NCBI GenBank assembly: GCA_032433595.1
Contig: JASWJB010000156.1
Span: 1-64,000 of the forward strand
DNA: 64,000 nucleotides
Direction: 5' to 3'
Source: Conoideocrella luteorostrata
Taxonomy: Eukaryota > Ascomycota > Sordariomycetes > Hypocreales > Clavicipitaceae
Part shown: positions 59,186-64,000 of the stretch, piece after piece
How the letters are laid out: each line of letters begins with the position of its first letter
Position numbering within the stretch: position 1 is the stretch's first letter
Position numbers and translations under genes: made by a program
Notes under the pieces: model-generated
What the model was told of the DNA's origin: nothing
The model's database searches: none
Seen by the model: the letters and a program-made list of their open reading frames with translations, nothing else

Positions 59186-60090
59186 ACACTCCCCGTCCCG
59201 TCTCAAGAAATCCAGAGAAGACACGCCTAGGCGGGACACAAGAGAAAAGAGCTTCATGATGGAGTGGGTTGATCTTGGTGCGGAACATCAGCAAGGAACG
59301 CCAGATTGCCAATCAACCCATGCTCATGCGCAAATTACGCCGTGATGAGCACTTAAGACGGTGGCAAGCGCCACACGTGGGCTGCACTGCATGTCGGAAC
59401 GCTGAGCAGCTTTGGCGACCTCCAATGGACGGACGCCGGTGGGACAGAGTGTCGTTTGTTCATCGCTGCTCGGCCTGGGTAAAGATGTGTTTGGTGGGAC
59501 GAGACAGACACGGGTTCCGCTTGTAGTCAGTTATGGTGTGCTTTCAACAGTTTGTCAACATAGCAAATCTATCAACGGTAAGTAGTGAGATCGTCTAGAG
59601 TCGGTTGCACACGTTCTGCTGTTCTCAACAGCAAAACCGTACTACGTACTCCGTAGCCGCCTCTATAACGACGGTCGGCCCTTGAAAAGGCGGTGATGGA
59701 CAACACCCCGGCAGATATTCCGAGCCACCACTACTCTGAATAATACGCGAAATTATTGCGCACCATCGCCGATCGGTGTCTCCAAAGGCCTCTTCCCCCC
59801 CTGCCAGAGCGCCCATCATGGAAAGGATGTGGCAAGCCTTTGTGCGTACCGTATGTAGTGTCTGCTACAACATGTCCAACCAATTCATATCCGTATCTAG
59901 TTATTCAGTTATCCTAAGCTGAGTCACTCGGCAAAGGGGAGGGGGCGAGCAAGAAATGGCCGCCGTCCCCCCACATTTTATCAGTCACCCCGAAAAAATG
60001 TCCGTCGATTACACAGGCGGGCTGGGCAATGTACAATGTGAAGAAAATCACCAGAAAGCGACAATATCGTGTCCCCTCTTCAATTAACAC

Positions 60091-60112
60091 ATAAATAAAT
60101 AAATAAATAAAT
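60091..60112 (+). repeat. (ATAA)n microsatellite, about five units
   Basis: Tandem AAAT/ATAA tetranucleotides with no interruption. Confidence 0.9.
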
Positions 60113-60564
60113 GGCCGACATATGCACGCATTATCCCGGAACATCAATCGCACCTCACATGTGGCACGTTCACTGAGCCCGTAGTCCACCCACTCTCGCT
60201 TTGTAACACCAGCCAAGGACAGCCTTTGCCAGCTGCCGTTATGGCTGACATTATGATCATTATTAATTTTCAAGGTCGGCCCCAGTTGAGTTTGGTTCGA
60301 ACTGAGAAGATTTTACATTCGGGCCAACAAAAAAAGCCCCCCAAAAGTGTACATAAATATGCCAACTTGGGCGTGTGATGGTACCCTACTCAGTTCTATG
60401 GCCCTGGTGTCAGCCGGTCCGGTATTTCTCCAACAATCCCATCGCAGACTTTCCTTCGCCATTCCACTCCTGCAATTATGCGTCATCTCCAAAATGAGAC
60501 ACTGCCTCCTCTTCGTCTTGTGAACCCGGAATGTCAAGGTGGTTCCTCGTCTGTCTCGTCTGTC

Positions 60565-61100
60565 TCATCCTCGTCCGAGCTGTGAGAAGAGGGACAATTC
60601 CCCCGCTCTGGCCGTGTCAATGATCTCTTGAAAGTTAGCGGGGATATTCTCCCAATCCGTTTGTGAATCTCTCTCTACATCTTCTTCAGTCTGGATAAAA
60701 AATTCCAGTAGAATGTCTTCCGCTATGATATCTTTCCATAGCAGTAGCAGATCGGTCATGTCTAGTAATTGCTCTGAATGTTCCGAGAAGCCTTGTTAGG
60801 CTTCAAAAGCCGTATCTGCCCCTTGACCCAAATGGTTGTATTATTTATACATGGTGATTTGGTCCCAATAGCTGGGGCGAGTCTCGAAGGAACATGCGAT
60901 GAGCCTGTGCTTGCTGATCGCTATGTCATCCAACACATCGGGATAGCCTTCGAAGTAAGCTGCAGTCTTGTGTGAGCGGTAATGTTCAGATTCTATGGGA
61001 TGGGTTTACTTAAACTTCGGCATGGACCGTTTTAAAAAAGGAATATTGTATCGTTCATCCTCGTCTTCTTCAACACGTATCCAGTCATCAAACTCCCGGT
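60565..61100 (-). pseudogene. Candidate broken minus-strand gene, unidentified
   Basis: Three neighbouring minus-strand pieces have protein-like composition. One at about 61100-61013 contains REFDDWIRVEEDEDERYNIP and ends before a GTAAAC donor-like site. One at 60957-60845 reads FEGYPDVLDDIAISKHRLIA and on to RPSYWDQITMYK, and is preceded by a CTGCAG acceptor-like site. One at 60759-60565 starts MTDLLLLWKDIIAED. The donor and acceptor phases I could find do not join into one frame, so the gene is either decayed or mis-modelled. Its upstream side runs into the LINE fragment. No family recognised. Most of these pieces are also open on the plus strand, which lowers confidence. Confidence 0.3.
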
Positions 61101-61179
61101 CGGACACCCTTTGCCAAATGCATCTCGGTGAATCATGCCATCTTCCTGCTGGAGCTCGCAAAACGTCGGTTTCAGCAAA

Positions 61180-61800
61180 ACCATGATCCGTCGGAATATC
61201 CCGATGCTTGGGATAACATGGAATTTCTGGAAAGTCGGGTCGAAGCCATGAAGAAAACCGCGAGGCAGCAATTGGAAGACCAATTTATCGCTGCCTGGGA
61301 AAATTCAGGGCCAACCTAGAAGCGTATTCAACATGCACAGCTCTGTCCGTGATGAGCCCTGGGGCGAGAAGAGTCTGGCTAAACATAAAAACCTGTCCCA
61401 AAAAGAGTCGACAATCTTGCTCCAGTGCCGCACGGGGTGGATTGGGCTCCGGAGCTTTCTGCATACGGCAAAGATTTCTGATTCACCGCGATGTTTACGC
61501 TGTCTTCAATGCCCACAGACCGTCAAGTATTTGTTCATCCACTGCGAGGATTCGGAGCTCGTCAAGGCTCGAGGCCTGCTGCGGCGCCAACTTGGGCACC
61601 TAAATCTGCCCACAATGCTATCGGAGCATCCCGCCCTCGCCGCAATATTTGCACTAGAACATTTCAAACTCGATCAATTTTCTGGGAAGAAGTGGCATCA
61701 AACCTCCCAGAATCTAGGCGCAGACGACAACACCAGCCGACAAAATGTGTATCCTCAAGAACACAAGCTAGTAGAGTTGGCGAACATATATTAAGAGCCT
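61180..61800 (+). mobile_element. 3' fragment of a LINE (Tad-like non-LTR retrotransposon) ORF2
   Basis: Plus-strand frames read VEAMKKTARQQLEDQFIAAW (to a stop at 61319). After that stop they continue with SLAKHKNLSQKESTILLQCR, then TGWIGLRSFLHT and SPRCLRCLQCPQTVKYLFIHC (to 61794). The order 'basic helix, Q.RTG.IGL..FL, then a C..C..C...H....HC knuckle' is the C-terminal end of fungal LINE polyproteins downstream of the reverse transcriptase and RNase H. The reverse transcriptase itself is absent and a stop interrupts the frame. It is a truncated, inactive copy, probably followed by its 3' untranslated region. Confidence 0.6.
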
Positions 61801-61939
61801 CCTCCCACACTCCCTTCTCGCATGACTTATGTTTTCCTTGTCACATAACTATTACGCCACGAAGCAGCGCGACAAAACACAACACAGCACAGCACCTCTC
61901 ATCCAGCCATCAGTCCCAGACCCAGTCTGTCAGAGACTA

Positions 61940-62200
61940 CCACTTGTGAGGGCATTCAGGGATCATGAGGCCGTAGAGCTAGTGATGCACCTCAGGCTAT
62001 TGGAGGAGAGTATCATGCAGCTAGCAAACTTTTCACTGCGGGGTAGCGGCGAAGCATAAGTAAGGAAGGAGAAGACCAAATCTTTAGAGGGTCGGAGATT
62101 AAGACCGTCAACAACAGAATGCTACCTTGCTGCTGCGAAGAAACGAATACATCAGGAGTCTTGTTCATCACTCTGCTATATCAGAACCCAGTCGTGACCC
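61940..62200 (+). repeat. Left arm of a long inverted repeat
   Basis: About 260 bp, beginning GTGAGGGCATTCA, whose reverse complement is found at 62912-63175 with roughly four-fifths identity by eye. Longest exact blocks include ATTAAGACCGTCAACA and ACGAATACATCAGGAGTCTT continuing to CACTCTGCT. It directly follows the LINE fragment, so it may be that element's 3' region. Confidence 0.8.
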
Positions 62201-62237
62201 AGTCCTGGTCCCAGTCCCTCACTCGAGAAACTACTAC

Positions 62238-62402
62238 ATGAGCATTTTGGCCGCCACCACTCTGGAGTTCCTGGGCCTGCCGCCCGAAATCCGCTCGGTC
62301 ATTTACGATGTCTACGTCTCTGTAGATGGGAGTTATCTGGTCTTGGTTCCGACCACCTGTTGCCCACGAAGACGAGATCTAAGCATGACTCGTAGCTGCT
62401 AG
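62238..62402 (+). pseudogene. Truncated F-box/2EXR-like N-terminus
   Basis: A 54-codon frame starting MSILAATTLEFLGLPPEIRS, continuing VIYDVYVSVDGSYLVLV. LxLPPEIRxxIY is the signature start of fungal F-box-like and 2EXR proteins. The frame then degenerates and stops, where intact members run for hundreds of residues. It lies in the loop between the two inverted-repeat arms. Partial gene or captured fragment. Confidence 0.5.
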
Positions 62403-62911
62403 GCTTTTCAGAAATTTTGCAGGTCACAGTTCCTGGTCTTACACACGACAACATGCCGCTCGCTCGAGTCTTCATGTTGAGCAACTTGGCATCAGACGAG
62501 ACCTTGGAAGATTGAATGGACTAAGTCGGGTGATGAAGATTAAAATCCCCAAGCAACACGTCATGGTCGTTGCACCACCATTCGCTCAGCTCCTCTATGG
62601 ACAGCTTGGCTTTGTCTTTGTCTTGATTTCTGTTGTATACGTTGTGGATTGCGATAGGACCATCTGGAGCGTTGGCGTTGCCGACTGTTTGTTCGCCACC
62701 GCATGCTACCCTGGTGCCTGAGGCCTAGAACTAGTTGCCATGATGGTGCAACAAGACGGGAGCAGGAGAATAGCGCAACAGTAACATAAAATAGGCAAAC
62801 GATACATAAAGGAGAAATGACAGGATCAGGCCCAGCAGCGAAACTGGCCGAGACACTCCCTATATCACTGTATTTGGGGGAATGAACCGCTGGGGGGTTG
62901 GGGGCGGTGTA

Positions 62912-63175
62912 TCAAGACTGGATTCTGATACAGCAGAGTGATGAACAAGACTCCTGATGTATTCGTTACTTCGTAGCAGCTAGGTAGCACTCTACTGTTG
63001 ACGGTCTTAATCTCTGACCTTCTAAAGATTTGTTCCTTTCCTCTCTACTTATGCTCGTCGCTACCCTGCAGCGAAGAGTTTGCCAGCTGCGTGATACTCT
63101 CTCTCCGGTAGCCTCAGGTCCGTCACTAGTTCCATGGACCCGCGGGAATCATTGAATGCCCTCACAGGTGGTGGC
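62912..63175 (-). repeat. Right arm of the long inverted repeat
   Basis: Inverted counterpart of 61940-62200, separated from it by about 710 bp. Small indels and substitutions distinguish the arms, so the duplication is not recent. Confidence 0.8.
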
Positions 63176-63389
63176 TTCTGACACGGTGGTTCTGCATTGG
63201 ACGACTCGACATAAATTGCCAGGTGAAATATCCGTCACCTGAGACATGGAAATTTCAGAGTGATCCATACAGTGGAATTAAGAGTTTTGAACGATGGCAT
63301 ATCAGTCTAGAGGCTCGTCAAATCGCACAGCATGTGGCTGTTGTTGTACGTCTCAAATCTGGACCACGCTGTTCAGCTTATTATGAAAA

Positions 63390-63660
63390 AGCGCCGCTTC
63401 GACACGGATGGCCAACAATCCACTGTTCAGTATGGCAATCTCTTCTTGTGTATCCAACAAAATTCTGACTTGTGCGAGCAGACCTGCATGTGGAGCCGCC
63501 ATCCCTTTGTTCTGTTTCAAATGTTCTGCGGTGGTCAGGCACTCAACGCAACATTGCCCGTTCAAACAAAGCAGTATGTTCCACTGTCCAAACTACAATC
63601 AAAAAGGCCATGCAAGCTATTTCCGACAGTGTCCGAGCTCTACTTCCATTGATGAGTGAA
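63390..63660 (+). mobile_element. Relic of a LINE/gag-type CCHC zinc-knuckle protein
   Basis: In the frame 63408-63659 the sequence reads LFCFKCSAVVRHSTQHCPFK and, shortly after, FHCPNYNQKGHASYFRQCP. This resembles paired CCHC knuckles of non-LTR retrotransposon ORF1 proteins (CFKC....H....C, then C...GHAS..C). Spacing is one residue off and one Cys is replaced, consistent with decay. Upstream 63223-63330 may be part of the same ORF1 in other frames. Confidence 0.42.
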
Positions 63661-63875
63661 GGAGGGTGGATGCCGCTAAGAAGATTCCGCCTCTTTGGGC
63701 TTGTCCTGGGGCAACTTAGGCAAGACCTCAGCCGCCGTCTTCTCCCATACAGGGAACCAAGAGAAACAAGGGCGTCCGGCCAAGTCACGAAGTATTTCTC
63801 TCCAGGACCTAATACAGGATAGAAATAGCAGCTATCCCAGTTTGTTGATTGTCCATAATGGCCATTATTATTATG

Positions 63876-63909
63876 TCTGGTTATACAGGGTCTGGTTATA
63901 CAGGGTCTG
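63876..63909 (+). repeat. Tandem duplication of a 15-bp unit (TCTGGTTATACAGGG)
   Basis: Two perfect head-to-tail copies plus the first four bases of a third. Confidence 0.9.
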
Positions 63910-64000
63910 CGTCGAAGGATGGTTTAGACTGTTTTGTTCTTCTTTTTCTTTTCCCTTGTTTTATTTATATAGTCTGTTTCCCGTCTTTGATGCGTGGCGA

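Larger units (their letters stand above)
58891..60564. other. Intergenic region with simple repeats
   Basis: 1.7 kb upstream of the epimerase gene. Contains a GGA run, a TACTCCGTA motif (59647) and an ATAA repeat. No gene supported. Confidence 0.5.

Overview
The window comes from the nuclear genome of a filamentous ascomycete. Most introns are short (about 50-135 nt), with GT-AG ends and CTAAC/CTGAC-like branch sites. The gene families present (SAT4/rhodopsin-domain membrane proteins, Git3-type GPCR, ATP25, pisatin-demethylase-like P450) fit Sordariomycetes, most likely Hypocreales. The order-level call is inference from gene content, not from a phylogeny. No tRNA, rRNA or CRISPR array was recognised.

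Layout. 1-9 kb: Prp22 spliceosomal DEAH helicase, a decayed ABC-transporter tail, and a 12-exon SNF2/RING helicase whose exons can be stitched into one intact 1007-aa frame. 9-20 kb: a Tc1/mariner-like transposase relic, long gene-poor stretches rich in a short TACGGAGTA motif, a small secreted/GPI-like protein, an amino-acid transporter and a five-exon cytochrome P450. 20-34 kb: a SAT4-type membrane protein, a GNAT acetyltransferase, an ankyrin protein, a Git3/Gpr1-like receptor, a membrane-anchored class I glutamine amidotransferase and exopolyphosphatase PPX1. 33-52 kb is a dense housekeeping block: ATP25 and RPO41 (both mitochondrial, head to head), ARC1, an LSH/HELLS/Irc5-type SNF2 remodeller and a roughly 1850-aa ankyrin/coiled-coil protein. 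53-59 kb: a haloacetate-dehalogenase-like hydrolase, a ZTA1-type quinone oxidoreductase and UDP-glucose 4-epimerase. 60-64 kb is a retroelement graveyard: LINE fragments, a broken unidentified minus-strand gene, a pair of about 260-bp inverted repeats enclosing an F-box/2EXR-like fragment, and a CCHC-knuckle relic.

How the genes relate. There is no secondary-metabolite cluster: the P450 stands alone. The strongest functional pairing is ATP25-RPO41, two mitochondrial biogenesis genes sharing a 400-bp promoter with a CACGTG box. ARC1 and the LSH-like remodeller share a second divergent promoter, and the amidotransferase and PPX1 a third. Gene models with introns were built by hand from splice signals and frame continuity. 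Exon lists are in the evidence fields, and every total coding length given was checked to be divisible by three.
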